In this document: in pieces, positions 37,163 through 49,436 of the stretch
Layout: each line of letters begins with the position of its first letter
How positions within the stretch are numbered: position 1 is the first letter of the stretch
Source: Whitmania pigra
Taxonomy: Eukaryota > Annelida > Clitellata > Hirudinida > Haemopidae
Assembly (NCBI GenBank): GCA_021613335.1
Contig: JAJTWR010000242.1
Coordinates: forward strand, 609,501-673,500
DNA length: 64,000 bases
Direction: 5' to 3'
The notes under the pieces: generated by a model
What the model saw: the letters and a program-made list of their open reading frames with translations, nothing else
What the model was told of the DNA's origin: nothing
Databases searched by the model: none
Made by a program: the position numbers and the translations under genes

Positions 37163-38224
37163 TCGCTGAAGAAATATTGTCTCCATATTCAGTCTAATAA
37201 TCCTCGTATCATCTCAGTGGCTGCATTTTTGTTTTATTTCTCCAGCAACAGCAACTGCAGCTCTCAACTCTGCAGCCTTCATTCCCAGCGAGCAGAAACT
37301 TCCCCCACACTTTCTTCATTATGCAAATCATTGTTAGTTTCACCGTGGAAGATTATTGGGCATTTAGTAATTTTCGATATCTTGATTATTTGTGACTTTA
37401 TTATCGAAGCTTGATCTTGTAAAGCAATTTCTTTTCTTTTTAGCATTTTCGACTTCTGTTTAAGCTCATTTATGCTTCTTATGACTGTTAATCAATTTTG
37501 CAAGTGATTCTTGAATGAGAAATTATGTGTGATGATGTTTTTTTAAAAAGCACCTTCAGCATTTGAATGTTGCAACAAGCAGCAGAGGAATGCAGTTCAT
37601 GGGTTCCTTGTTTACTTGCTTCTATTTTAACTCATCTTTATGCTCATGTTCTGAATTTTTCCTTTCAATTTCAAACATTCAGGACCAGCGTTCAATTTCT
37701 CGACCGACTTTTATTAGCCACGAAGAGAAATATTCGTGTTACGTGCTTCCGATTTGTTTATCTTCAAGTTCACTTGCCTTCCAATCGCAATGGTCGAAGA
37801 TTTGTTAAACTTTTTCAGAAATAGCGAGCATTGTTGAAATGTTTTTGAAATGAGTTTTTATAAAAATCTAAGACTCTGTTTATAGCTTCCAAGGGTTTCG
37901 CATTTGACAAGGAAGAACAATGAATTGAAACTATTTTCCCAGTTAAAACAGATGGCTGCGAAAGTTCAGTTTGGTAACTATAAACTGTACATTTTAATAT
38001 ACAAGTTTATTTTTGAATAACACCTAATATTTGCAAGTTATGGTCTAATGAACAAACTTATCGGTGGATTCATGCTTCAGAGACGCTCGTAGAACAGTCC
38101 ACTGGGCTCTTAAAAATGTCAAATGCCACGAGTCATTTCGAGTGAATGTACGCATCAAAGTAAATTATCGAATAAATCGAACTCAATTTGTATCGTAGCT
38201 AACAGCGAATAAGACCATAGCAGC

Positions 38225-38262
38225 CAGTAGCGGATTTAAGGGGCGGGCAGGACCAAAAGGTT
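38225..38262 (+). repeat. hAT-like terminus
   Basis: CAGTAGCGGATTTAAGGGGC, the form common at hAT element ends. No partner end was found. Confidence 0.35.
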
Positions 38263-38267
38263 AGTGC

Positions 38268-38341
38268 GACCGCATGGCCTAATAGTCAAGGCTGCGCCTC
38301 TCACGATGGCAGAGCGAATTTGGACCCCGTTGCGGGAGCAC
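38268..38341 (+). pseudogene. tRNA-Arg-like sequence (pseudo-tRNA or SINE head)
   Basis: GACCGCATGGCCTAATAGTC and AAGGC match the 5' half of a tRNA-Arg with its A-box. AGAGCGAATTTGGACCCC stands where the anticodon arm end and B-box belong. The B-box is degenerate (GAATTTGGA instead of GGTTCGAAT) and the acceptor stem pairs poorly, so it is not expected to be a working tRNA gene. It may be the promoter head of a SINE. Confidence 0.5.
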
Positions 38342-39041
38342 TGTCCCAATTATCTAGCTATGAAGCGGATGTTAATAAAAAAAGCAGTAATCTTGTTGTG
38401 TTATTAATTTACAACTTTTTTACGAAAATCTTCGCAGCTATGCGCGGCTCCACCTAAGCGTTCTGGATCATCCAAACGAGGCCTCGGAATCCCATCAGCC
38501 TCTATAATAGCGGACTTAACGTTAACGCGTAAACATCTCAACACAAAAACCGAGCCTTTCCAGAATTATCTACAAATCTTTGGAAGGCTGGTTTCTAGAT
38601 GATAAGCACAAACCAATTTCCCGGCTATTATCTCGTGATGTAATGCACGTACATACGCATTACAAACATATCAATATTGTTAGCGGCTTTAGCTCACAGA
38701 AGTCCTTCATAAAACCCAGGTCAAATATCTAACTGAAGGTTGGCTTGGTTTATAGATTGCCTTGTTGACCTACGCAATCTTAGCGTCGATCTCGATAGCT
38801 CATCATAACGACATCATAAGCGTTCATCTCATAATTAAAAGAAAAACCAACTCCAGATATGTATTTTCACATAACTGAGATCTCATCTCAAAAATAAATC
38901 AAATATTCCACCCAGAAGCTTACTCTTCAGGACTTGGTAAAACACTTTTAAATGGGAGCTCTGTGATTTAATTTGAATGGAATAATAATTCAATTAAGGG
39001 TAGTTGTCAAATATTCGTCTTAATAATTTCCATATAAGCAA

Positions 39042-41023
39042 TCACTTTTTGTAGGAATTATCTTTTGCTTTGTTGTCATCACCGGCTTCAACTTCATTTC
39101 CTGGAGACTTCAAAAGGAAAAGTACGGGAGTGGATGCAAGTGAAGGGTTTGAATCCTCAAGAAATTTTATCCAAGAAGCCAATGAATCTTTTGACGAAGT
39201 TCCAGTGATGCACATAGCCAACACAACACCATCATCCTGTTCGTGACAACTCGGCCTTTTCACGACTGCCTTTGACTGTTGAGGCTCGTGGTCGTACGTG
39301 TAAATGGTCATATCCTCTGCAACCATTCAAAATATCTAGTTTAAATTGTCCTACAGACAAATTAATATAATTGGAAATCATTAAAATTTCATAAATGTTT
39401 ATTAACTTCCACATATATGTTCACAACATAGCTTGTAAAGAAAATGTAATTCTCATACAAAATACTTAGTTGATGCCTTGAAGGATGCGTGCACAATTTC
39501 ATGAACCATTAAATCAAATTGTTTTGTACTTCATGTAAGATGTAAATGCAAACACAATACTCTCAATCAAGAGATCTTATCTAGAGTTACCTTTTGATTA
39601 AATGCAATAAAAATAAATCTACCAACCATTTTCATCAACATTTTTGTAGTCAAACTTCTTGTGATTTGAAGTAAAGTTATCATAGTTGGTGGTGGAGTTA
39701 GACTTGAGTACAAAGTACTTGAGAGGAACCATCCTCAGCCAAGTCAGATGCCATCCCTCAACATAAAGCGCCTCTTCTCTTGGGAGCTCGCTTAAAAGTC
39801 TTCGTTGTTCTGGACTTTGAGCAGACACCACAAAGGTTTTGTCCACTGAGGTACTCAGTTGATCAGTCTAGAAAAAAGTTTAGAATGTTCATAGTGAATA
39901 GCCAGTAAGAAAGCACTACAAGATAATCACTTGAAATATGGAAATTTCATTTTCAAGATCTACTTTCATCCTTGTAAGAGCAAGTTTTGCCAATTCAATT
40001 CCATCTTCTGGAAGATCATATGGTACATAATATGGGTTTGCATATCTGAAACATCATATCTTTTACATCTCAAAAAATTTAAGACCTAAGTTTAGAACTC
40101 CATAAGTGATGAAAATCTTGAAATATTCTATAAAAAAAACCATTCATTTTAATCAAATAATGAATATGACCTGAATTTGGGCATCCAGTACATCATCCTC
40201 CGGTACTTTCTAAATGCATGCGATTTCACACCAAATAAATCCTTCAACTGATGACCAAGCTCATCATCAGGAATAACACCTAATGTGTAGCAAATATTAA
40301 AGTAATTAAATTTCAATTTCACTCCTATGTTAGAGAAACCTAGTTTGAACAAATAAGCACACCTTGCTAGTTATTGATGCTCATCAGTTAGTCTATGAAA
40401 TAACAATAAACAAAAATTTATTCCTTGCAAAACAAACCATTTCTTTCCATGTGATCAAGAATATCTATGCAGCATTGCTGTTGCTTAGGATAGTGCATAA
40501 ACTCCACCTGCCAAGTAGTCCTAGGAATCATAATATATTTTGGGAAAACTTCAAAAAGTTGTCTGTATGTTTCAACATCTCTCTGTGCCTTGAATTCATC
40601 AATTCTTTCAAGTGCAGCGTAAAGAAATTCCACATGTCCTCGTCTTTAATGAAAATAACATTTTATGTGATCCTTTCCAAATTAATGATTATAAATTCAG
40701 AATGAATTAAACCTGTTTTGTACATTACGCTTTAAATAAAGATCTACAGCTTCCTGAAAAGTTTTTTTAGTCTTTTCACTCCCTGCCACTTCGTCAAAAA
40801 ATTCGCTCTGGCGTACTATTAATTCTTGGCATTTCTTCTCGTGGTCTTTGTTCCTCACGTCAAGAAACATAGAAGCCTTACTCCTAGAAATCCATCTTTT
40901 ATTGATGGTCAAAATATCCCTTAAAAATGGCTGTTTACATAATTTCAATGCACACGAAAGAGAAGCCATTAACACTGATCGTCGAATCAAAACAACTACA
41001 CCTAAATTTCCTTTTAATTTCAA
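39042..41023 (-). CDS. ECSIT: ECSIT, mitochondrial (evolutionarily conserved signalling intermediate in Toll pathway)
   Basis: Six exons (40713-41023, 40438-40643, 40171-40279, 39931-40045, 39627-39867, 39042-39316) close in phase to 418 residues. ECSIT is an assembly factor of respiratory complex I and has been linked to Toll/BMP signalling. The family hallmarks are in order: RRGHVEFLYAALERIDEF, EFMHYPKQQQCCIDILDHME, VIPDDELG, FRKYRRMMYWMPKFRYANPY, and the C-terminal half with YVEGWHLTWLRMVPLKYFVL. The N-terminus is basic and hydroxylated as expected for mitochondrial import. The first ATG (41023) is used, but a second in-frame ATG (MASLSCALKLC, about 40969) would also leave a plausible targeting sequence. 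The C-terminal region is Lys/Asp-rich and probably disordered. Confidence 0.9.
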
Positions 41024-41637
41024 ATCTCAATTCATAAGATTTTGAATTTGGTGAAATCAGCTTGCTGAGGAATTTGTAGATTTTTAATTCAATAAATCGA
41101 TAATTTTAATTGACATTTAGTAATCATATATAAATAGTGTTGTTTTACTGTTAAATTTAGTTACTTTCGAATTAAAGAAAACAGTAATGTAATAAACCAG
41201 AGTTTCATAAACTGGTAAGTTTATTCTTCAACTTAATAAAGTTTATTTTTCAAGGTAGAGCTATTACCACGTAACAGTTTAATACCTGTTAATACCACAC
41301 TTACCAATGGTGTAGCTATCTCACCAAGGGCTCCATAACAACTTTATATACGCTCAGTTTCAGTTTGGTTATTTTTAATATAAACTATTATTTGAAGCTA
41401 TAATACAATCAACGATAATTTCGGTTAAAACTAAAAATATAATAACTTTCTTTTGGCACTTGGCGGTTGTGTATCATCATCACGAGGTTAATCCTCAAAA
41501 AATTAAACTACATTTACATACAGCTTTGTATTTATTTCACCATCAGATATTAGTTTTGACAAACTAAACAAAGGCACTACTATTTTTCGCTGTAAACTTT
41601 AAGTGCGCTAATTTCTAAATTCTAGTTAGCTTGAGAC
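41024..41637. other. intergenic stretch upstream of ECSIT
   Basis: AT-rich and without genes. A phrase GTGTATCATCATCACGAGGT at about 41470 recurs at about 42016 inside the adjoining LINE fragment, which may mark the element's untranslated sequence. No clear promoter motif is visible. Confidence 0.4.
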
Positions 41638-42052
41638 ATGAATTCGTCGGATGTCGAAGTCATAACCTGTCACCTGTGCGAGCGTAGCTTCAAAAGTTCG
41701 AAAGCAGTTAAAGTCGCGCTCACAAAAGAGAGCACCGACTGGCCTTGATGAAAAGCAACCTATTAAGCCAAGATGGTCAGACGAAGAATTATATATTCTG
41801 TCTAAGTTTATGATCTATTTCGAAGCCAGCAAAGACATTCTGTCAGACCTTATCTAATTCTTTTGTCACCGCACCAGGGAATCCATAAAATGTCAGAAGA
41901 ACGCGGCACTGGTTAAGCATCTGGTTGCGGAATTGAAAGCACAATCCGCAAATGCTGAGACATTGGCTAGTCCATCCGAATCAACAGACTTCCATCACAT
42001 AAAACCCAGCAGTCGTGTATCATCATCACAAGGTCATACGTCAAGAAATTGA
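41638..42052 (+). pseudogene. 5' end of a REL-type LINE (zinc finger plus Myb-like region)
   Basis: From an ATG at 41638 the plus strand encodes VITCHLCERSFKSSKAVKV, a C2H2-type finger start whose His pair is lost. After a frameshift comes KPRWSDEELYILSKFMIYFE, a Myb-like segment, and HRTRESIKCQKNAALVKHL. A finger followed by a Myb-like region is the N-terminal layout of R2/R4-type elements, matching the C-terminal LINE relic at 0.47-1.69 kb in type. Frameshift and an internal stop make it dead. Confidence 0.55.
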
Positions 42053-42457
42053 ATAACTGCCGACTGAAGTCCTCTCTTCCACCATTCAACTTAGTGGTAA
42101 AATGGAACATGATTGCATTTAGACTGGCTTTTCAGAACTAGACTGAATGCGTTAGACCATGAGTTTTTTCAGTCATAATATCGCTCTTTTTAAATTCAAA
42201 TCCCATCTATTATAATTAAATATCTGAATTAGGTCAATTTTATATATGATATGGTGACATTGATGGTGTGTTTTTTTCCGAAGTTTCAGATTTGTGTTTT
42301 CTTATTATTTAAAATTACTGATTTATGGAATAACATAAAGACAAAGCGGCCTTGCTGAATAATATCAGTAGCAGTAGTATTGATTGGTCAGGAGGACTTG
42401 ATCTGGATTGATTCACTAATGAATGCCAACAAAACTAGAAAAGCTATGTGTTGCTGC

Positions 42458-43075
42458 CAGTGATGGGCACCAATCAAATCAAATCTCAATGGTCAAATCT
42501 CAAATCATTTGTAAAATGATTTAAATCTCAACTACCAAATCTCAAATAGAATCAAAAAATTCCAAATAGAATCAAATCCCAAACGCCCAAATACCAAATC
42601 AAATCAAATCTTCCGAAAATTTCTTGCTGCCCTATCTTCGCAAATTTTTTCGAGCAAAACACAATGAATTTAACAGCCAACATTTTTAGTTTTATTATTT
42701 TTTTTATTTATTTATTGAAACCAAAAAGAGGTGTCTGATAACCAGTACATATAGATAATCAGTACATATTACCGTTTAAAAAAATCATTCATACACCAAT
42801 AGCTATAAACAATGTTTATGTAACGGGGAGGACGCCAAAGATATATAATTCTTAAATTTTTAACCATTTTTACAAAATTAAAAATATATAACCATCTTTA
42901 TTTCAATGATTTGCTTTTTCAAATCAAATCAAATCAAAAAAAGGCAAATCTAATCGAATCAAAATCACTGAGGCAAAAATCGCATTCAACAATGTTCAAA
43001 TCAAATCGCAACCTTGCCTAAATCACGATTCAAATCATTTCAAATCGCAATCGCGATTTATTTTGCCCATCACTG
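42458..43075. mobile_element. non-autonomous hAT transposon (MITE), 618 bp, with intact ends
   Basis: Starts CAGTGATGGGCACC and ends GGGCATCACTG-complement (…TTTTGCCCATCACTG), giving terminal inverted repeats of at least 12 bp. It is flanked on both sides by the identical 8-bp direct repeat GTTGCTGC (42450-42457 and 43076-43083), the target-site size of hAT elements. The inside is CAAATC-rich low-complexity sequence at both ends with AT-rich sequence between, and has no transposase. The perfect duplication suggests a fairly recent insertion. Confidence 0.9.
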
Positions 43076-43119
43076 GTTGCTGCTAAGTCTAAAACAATTT
43101 TTATAATATATATTTTTTT

Positions 43120-45420
43120 ATTTTTATGAGAAGTAATAAAAAAAAAATATTGAAAAGAAGTGGTTCGAACCGTCAGGCTGGGACAAAAAGAAAAAGAAAG
43201 AAATTGAAGATTGTGCAAAAGATGTGAAATTGGATATATATTTTCCATTCAGCAAGACATCTGCTGAACCAGACAAAGATTTTTCTATGAACTTAGGAAC
43301 TGATAACGACATCCCGACTCTGGTTGCTGTGATTGTTAAGGAAGTGAATCCTGAGTCTACAGGAATCGTGATCACTTCAACAGACTCTCATGTGGAGGTC
43401 GAATGTGACTCAGCAAGAGAAAGGCTTCATGCAATCGTTGACATAACCATGGAATACCCGACAGACCCACACCTGTAACACCTCAGCTTGAACGTGCTTT
43501 AATTGAGTTAGGCCCTTGTCAGCTGGGTCTTAAAGATAAATTTAAAAATTTCCCCAAAGATGAAATTGGATGTCACTTCTAATTGTTAAAAAAAATATTG
43601 AAAAATGAGCTTGAAATTGACAGGCACTTGTTTGTTTACTCAGTGAGAGCTAATAATATGATCTGTTTTGCTTGTTGGCGTTTAGCTAATCGATCTGATG
43701 TTTGGAGTGAATCAAAAATTGGTTGCAAAAATTTTGCTAAAGGTATCCACAGAATTGAAAAGCATGAAGGTAGTGAAAGTCACAAAAAAGCAAAGAACTT
43801 TTTGTTACAAAATTCCATTTGTTTAATGATAGAACTGTATTGTCTAGTCTTTTAACAGCAGAACGAAAAGAAATAGAAAAGAATAGAATGATCTTAGAAC
43901 ATAACATAGATGTTGTTTTGCTTTAGGGAAAACAGGGATTTGCACTCTGTGGTCATCACAAGCATCAAGATTTAGATTTACCACAGGCAAATAAAGGCAA
44001 TTTCTTGGAACTTATCAAACATTTGGCTAAACATGATATATTATTGGAGCAACATCTATTATTGGGTGATTGAAACATCAGTCCAGATATCATCTGAGAT
44101 CCTATCAAAAATTGTTGATGAAATCAAAGTGGCTAAGTACTTTGCAATGATTGTTGACTCTACTATTGATATCAGCAGAATTGATCAATTTTCTTTATCT
44201 TTGAGGTATGTAACAAAAGACAGTAATGCAGTGGAATGATTTATACAATTCAGGGAATTACCTGGATCAAGATTTTTACAATGTTCTTTTAGCAGTAAAA
44301 AACATGGGTTTGTCCATAACTATGTGTTATGATGGAGATAGTACAATGTCAGGTGAAATGGCAGGTCTCCAAACAAGAGTTAGGAAGATTGCTCCCAATG
44401 CACTCTTTATGCATTGCTGCACACATAATTTAATTTTAATTTTAATTGACACAGTAAGTTCCAATGTTCAAATACAGTTATTTTTTTGGAACTCTAGAAA
44501 GTCTCTAAATTTTTTTCTGGCAGTTTGCCTTGTCTTTCAATTTAAAAAAAAGAACAATGCAAATACATAGAATCGTTTGCATTGACTCTAAAAAAACTTT
44601 GTGATACTAGATGGGCATCCAGGAAATCAGCGGTAGATGCAGTTTTGCAGAATTTACCAGCACTAATAGTGGCTCTGCAAAGAATTGTGGATGTTGAAAT
44701 AAAAAACTGCACTGCAAAGCACGGGGTATTCTTATAACACTTAATACGTACGAGTTTCTGGAAAAAAGTGCTAGAGAAGGCTTTCAGCTTATCCACATAT
44801 TTACAGAAAAGTACTATTGATTTGGTAACATATTTGATTCAGCAATTTGAAAATGAAATTGACTAAGAGTTTCAACAAATTGAGGCCAAAGCAATTTAGT
44901 TGGCTCAAAAATGTAATATTACTACTGGCTTTCAGCCACATAGAAATCAGAAAAAGAAAGATTCCATGAGGAAATTGCAGAGGATGATGGGATAGTAGAT
45001 GCTTGAAAGAAATTCTTGGTTGAAACCTACATAGTTTCATTAGATTGTGCCATAAGTAGTATCATTAAAAGATTTGATCATTTTAAAAATGTGGCTTCCA
45101 AATTCAGCTGTTTGTATCCTAAGAATTTCAACGATGATGATAATGTGGCAAAATTAGAAACTTTAGCAGATATGTACTCAGATGTCATCGAAAGTCGAAG
45201 TGAAATTGTTCAGGAATTTCTTTCCTTTAGAGACATGTGCAAGGAAATAATTAGTATTATCAATCGGGAAAATTCAAGTGTCGAAGAAATGACCATCAAC
45301 AATGTATTAAAATTCATGACAGCCAATGACGTGTGTTCCATTTATTCTAGCCTGAGCACACTGTATCACATTTTTCTGACTTTACCAATAAACAGCGCTT
45401 TTTTTTGAGACTGTTTGAGT
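43120..45420 (+). pseudogene. ZMYM1-like hAT transposase relic (TTF zinc finger, DUF4371)
   Basis: Pieces in order on the plus strand: WFEPSGWDKKKKKEIEDCAK, a basic N-terminal part; then DRHLFVYSVRANNMICFACW and WSESKIGCKNFAKGIHRIEK, a TTF-type zinc finger; then IISSEILSKIVDEIKVAKYF followed by AMIVDSTIDISRIDQFSLSL, the DUF4371 core with the first catalytic-type Asp (VDSTIDIS); then CDTRWASRKSAVDAVLQNLP, the RW segment; and a C-terminal piece near 45300-45410. At least six frameshifts or stops interrupt it (for example near 43480, 43855, 44075, 44240, 44570). It is a dead DNA transposon or domesticated-gene pseudocopy. Confidence 0.75.
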
Positions 45421-46085
45421 GTTCAGTGTTTCTATTTAAAATATACTCAACATATTAATATGGATAAGCATAAAGAATTTAATTAAATGAAAAAAATTGT
45501 GGGGGCCTTTTTTTTAAATGCTCAGTTCAACATGCTTCCATAACATTCTGCAGATTAGCTCCTTATGAGAGGGATTCACGTAATTTGAAAAACGAAAACT
45601 GAACACAGGGAAACAGTGATTTAATGCTTAAATGCACAACATTTTACAATAAGAAAATACAGAATATCTCACCTTATTGTTCAACTTCAAATTGCTGATT
45701 GACCATTAGCCAACACATCCAAATGTACACTGATTACAGACTCATACGATCGAATCATAGCCTGATAACTTTATGGAGAGATAACAATTCAGATTTTACA
45801 ATATGGTAAGCTCAACACATCTGTAAGCCTCAGCACCATTCTGTCAAATGTCAATTTTGGAATAATCATTGCACTTGAATGCTTTAAAGATGAAGATGAG
45901 AGTTCATACTTTTCGAGGCCCAGAATAAGATTTAAGTCAATAAAAAATAAAATAAAAAAAACATATGAAATAATTGTGATTCTTTTTGGAAATATAAAGA
46001 ACATTTATCAAAGAATGAAAACATTTAATTGCATTATTGCATATGAAGAATATGGAGTAACAATGAATTACTAGCTAAATGATCC
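45421..46085. other. intergenic stretch before the huntingtin 3' end
   Basis: AT-rich, with no gene support. It contains the huntingtin 3' untranslated region; no canonical AATAAA is obvious close to the stop on the minus strand. Confidence 0.5.
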
Positions 46086-49000
46086 CTAAAAATTGAGAGT
46101 TTTGATGGAATCAAGGAGTTCTTTGTAAGGTGCATCTGGATGAAGAGGTGCCACAGCTTGGAAGATTACAAGGAAGGATTCTGCATGACTTTCATTGTTA
46201 GTTAGAAGATTTTTGTAAAAGTTGATAGCTGATGTTTTAAAAAGGTGAACATCCATTTGTTCCATCAGGCCAACCCTTCTTATGACAAGAGGGAAACTGC
46301 AAATAATCAAAAGGGTATATTGAAATAATCTTGCATACTTAATGCAAATAAAATAATGCAATCCATAAACAGTTAAAAAAAAAACCATACATGGATCTGA
46401 GCCAATGATTCCCAGATGAACAAATGAACACACAAGTCAGGCTCCACACAGCCATTGGCAGTGGAGTCTTTTGAGTGAAGTTGGAGAGTGACAGCATGAC
46501 CCAGTTGATGACCAGTTGTGATTGGCCCATCTTCGACAGGTGTTCGAACACCTTTTAATCATTGTTATACGGAAACTTTCAATGAATAATATCTCATAAT
46601 CAACGCTTAATCGACAAAGCTCATAAAAACATAAAAATGAAAGCAATGCAAGAGTTAAATGGCTGGAAAAAAAGAATGTGTTGAACCTGGAAAAGAAGTT
46701 TTGCAAAGAGTTGAGTCTGTGGTTGTTGGTTGCTGAGGAATTCTACGATGATTTTGTTCATGATTTCGTGACCTTCGAAGAAGTCAACCAACATCAAAGG
46801 AAGAACTTTCATGATTGTTGTGGCCTCCCGGGGCAAGCCTTTCCTAACCCTGGAAGTTAAACACGAAATCAACAATGAAGCATTTCCATTGACATCATTC
46901 CTACCTATGAAATATGAAGTATTTCCATCGATATCATTCCTACCTATCAAAGATAACGGTGACTCTCTCCATGATTTTCATGGATGCGTCAGCAGCATCA
47001 GACATAAAGTCCTTCTTTTCTTCATCTATTTCTTCCACGTTTGCTTGGTCTTTTGGTTTCAAGAAATCTTGAGTGAACAAGTGAAATGATTTCAATTTGA
47101 TTTTCCTAACTATGCACATTCAATAATTGCATTAACAATTGAGTTACAGCACAATAATCTTTGGATTTAGGCAATTATATCTCTAGCAATAACAAAGCCT
47201 CTGCGAAATCTAAAAAGCCAAACTCACCAATGTACATGCAAGTGACCATTAAATTGAAGGCCATAAGAGATCTCTGAGTGTTCTGTTGGCAGAATCTGTG
47301 TGTTGAAAACATTTGACTTTGATGATTTAAGGGTTGTGATTGGTTGAAATGTTGATGCCATTCTTTGTCATAATATTAAGTAAATAATGAATTTTATTTT
47401 AATCCATAATTCTGGAGCCCGTCACCATGTCATAGAAATGCTTATTGATACTTCCATCATTGCCATTGCCATCTCCATCATCAACATCATGATGGGCTTC
47501 ATTTGTATGGAATATTTATAAAGCATATTAAATTAATATTATTAATATGTATTATTTGTATGGTTATTAATAAAGCATATTAATATGTATTAATTACATG
47601 AGATATTTACAAAGCATACTAATAAGATAACATTAAGTCATTAAGTCAGACATGCAGTTTGGATGAATGGGTTGTGTTCCTGCATGCTTCAGTAAAACAA
47701 CAGTAATACAACTCAGCAACCGGGAAGTACTCTGGGAAAGGTGCGCTACATAAATGGCAGATCTATTACAAAAGTGCCTTCACATCCTATTCAGTGTAAA
47801 GCCAGGACAACGGAAACAAAAGGAGCGTTCAACAATAACATGCTGAACATGGCACCAAACAAATTAATTATTATTCATCACCCTTGACACCAAACAAATT
47901 AATTATTATTATTTATAATAAATGTGTGCCACACAAATTAATTATTATTCATCACCCTTGGCACCAAACAAATTAATTATTATTATTTATAATAAATGTG
48001 TGCCACACAAATTAACTATTATTATTCAAAATACACAAGGAACTCAAAAGATTGAGTGAATATACAGCAAAAAGCATCTGGAGAGAATATTGTATGGATG
48101 TAATGGTGGTTGTGATACCTCTCAGTGGCTAACTTGACAAGACCTTCAAGATCAAGTGACTGTGAAATGGCAAGTCTTTCAAGTCCAGTGAGGATGCAAG
48201 AGAAGATTGGCAGAGGTGTTGAGTCTTGATATGTGGATATCATCGATGTGCAGATCTGCAATTGTTATAATCTAATTTTTATCTGATTTTTTGAGTGCCT
48301 TATGTATCTGAACAGGATATTGTTATTGTTCTCATCATCAATTATCTACAGAAATGTGTAATGAATGAACAAATATTGGCAGGAGTTGAACTGATCAAAG
48401 AGAAGGATTTGCTTGCGACAATTACCTGGTAAAACACTTCATTCGACTGACCTGATTAATGATTACTCACCTGGTAAAACCTGGCAGGAAACTCAAGGTC
48501 TTTGACTTGTTGTGGAAAATTCTCTAAAATGTAAAAGGATAAAGACCACATGACAAGGGCGTGCTGTTGGCTGTGGATGGTTGACCTTGTAAATATTAAA
48601 ATTAATTGTTAAATAAAATAACATTAGTATTTAATACATAATTCATCAAATGATGAGGATAGAGATTACACAACTTTAAATAATATTTTCAACTGAGCAT
48701 GCTCAATTCAATTCAGTAGACCATTGCTAAAACTGATCAGACTGAAGTTCTAATAAATTTTGTCTGTTTGAAATGTTAATTTTAAAAAAATAGTTAATAG
48801 AAAACAGTCTAATGGATTTGATTGAAAGTGCTCTAACATAAAAAATAAATAAAAATAGATGGTAATTTAAAACATTTGCAACAACAGATCAATTGATAAT
48901 TATAATTAATTATACTATGTAATTATATTTAAGACAAGTGAATCAACAAACTTACGGTGTGAAACCACTGAGGGATTTGAGGAGATAATCCACAAAAATT

Positions 49001-49436
49001 GAGATGAGGGAACACAAAAGATCTCCCTGATTTGCCTCGAGAATGTAAAGACCTCCATACAGAGTGAAGATTTTGGTGGGCAGGTGAGTGCTTCTTAAAT
49101 TCGTGTCGACGAGTTTAACGATTCTCTCGGACAACGCTGCATCCTGGAAGTGCAATGACCAATCCATTGATTTTAATTGAATATAAGAGGCTACCTCTTT
49201 CATCCCATCCCATAGGTGCATGATGATTCTAAAAGTATTATTGTTAATATCAAGTAAGCAAAACAAAAACATAATCCAACCAATCCAACAACAGCAGCTG
49301 CCTTGCAAGTAGCAAGTACCACATAGCAGGCCAGTAACTCATCTTCCATCGGATGGCTCTTCGTTATATCCAGCATCATCATCAGCAACCACTCGTATTG
49401 GGCATGATCGGTGAAGACATCAGATAGCAGCAAGAT
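46086..49436 (-). CDS. HTT: huntingtin exons, block 5 (C-terminus)
   Basis: Exons 49281-49436, 48956-49143, 48471-48585, 48119-48255, 47228-47295, 46944-47067, 46687-46849, 46391-46551 and 46086-46296 (stop TAG at 46086-46088). Signature pieces: [100 protein letters not shown] followed by [18 protein letters not shown], and [20 protein letters not shown]. The protein ends [12 protein letters not shown], close to the length of the human C-terminus. Confidence 0.9.

Larger units (their letters stand above)
37163..39041. other. region between ECSIT 3' end and ZASP-like gene 5' end
   Basis: Plus-strand frames at 37217-37824 lack recognisable domains and overlap each other, so no gene is called. 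The ZASP-like gene has an AG acceptor (ATTTCTTCAG) directly before its ATG, so a non-coding 5' exon should lie here. The 38.2-38.4 kb part holds a hAT-like end and a tRNA-like sequence. Confidence 0.5.
47296..48118. other. huntingtin intron with dispersed repeat and tandem duplication
   Basis: Contains family A repeat copy 3 (47640-47830) and a tandem repeat (47850-48015). No exon is needed between 48119 and 47295, which join in phase through a split Arg codon. Confidence 0.6.

Noticed and set aside
37217..37824. Several overlapping plus-strand frames of 60-85 residues
   Set aside because: Mutually overlapping, Ser/Phe/Cys-rich and without motif; look like chance frames.
38268..38341. Functional tRNA-Arg gene
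   Set aside because: The B-box is degenerate and the acceptor stem does not pair well; called tRNA-like instead.
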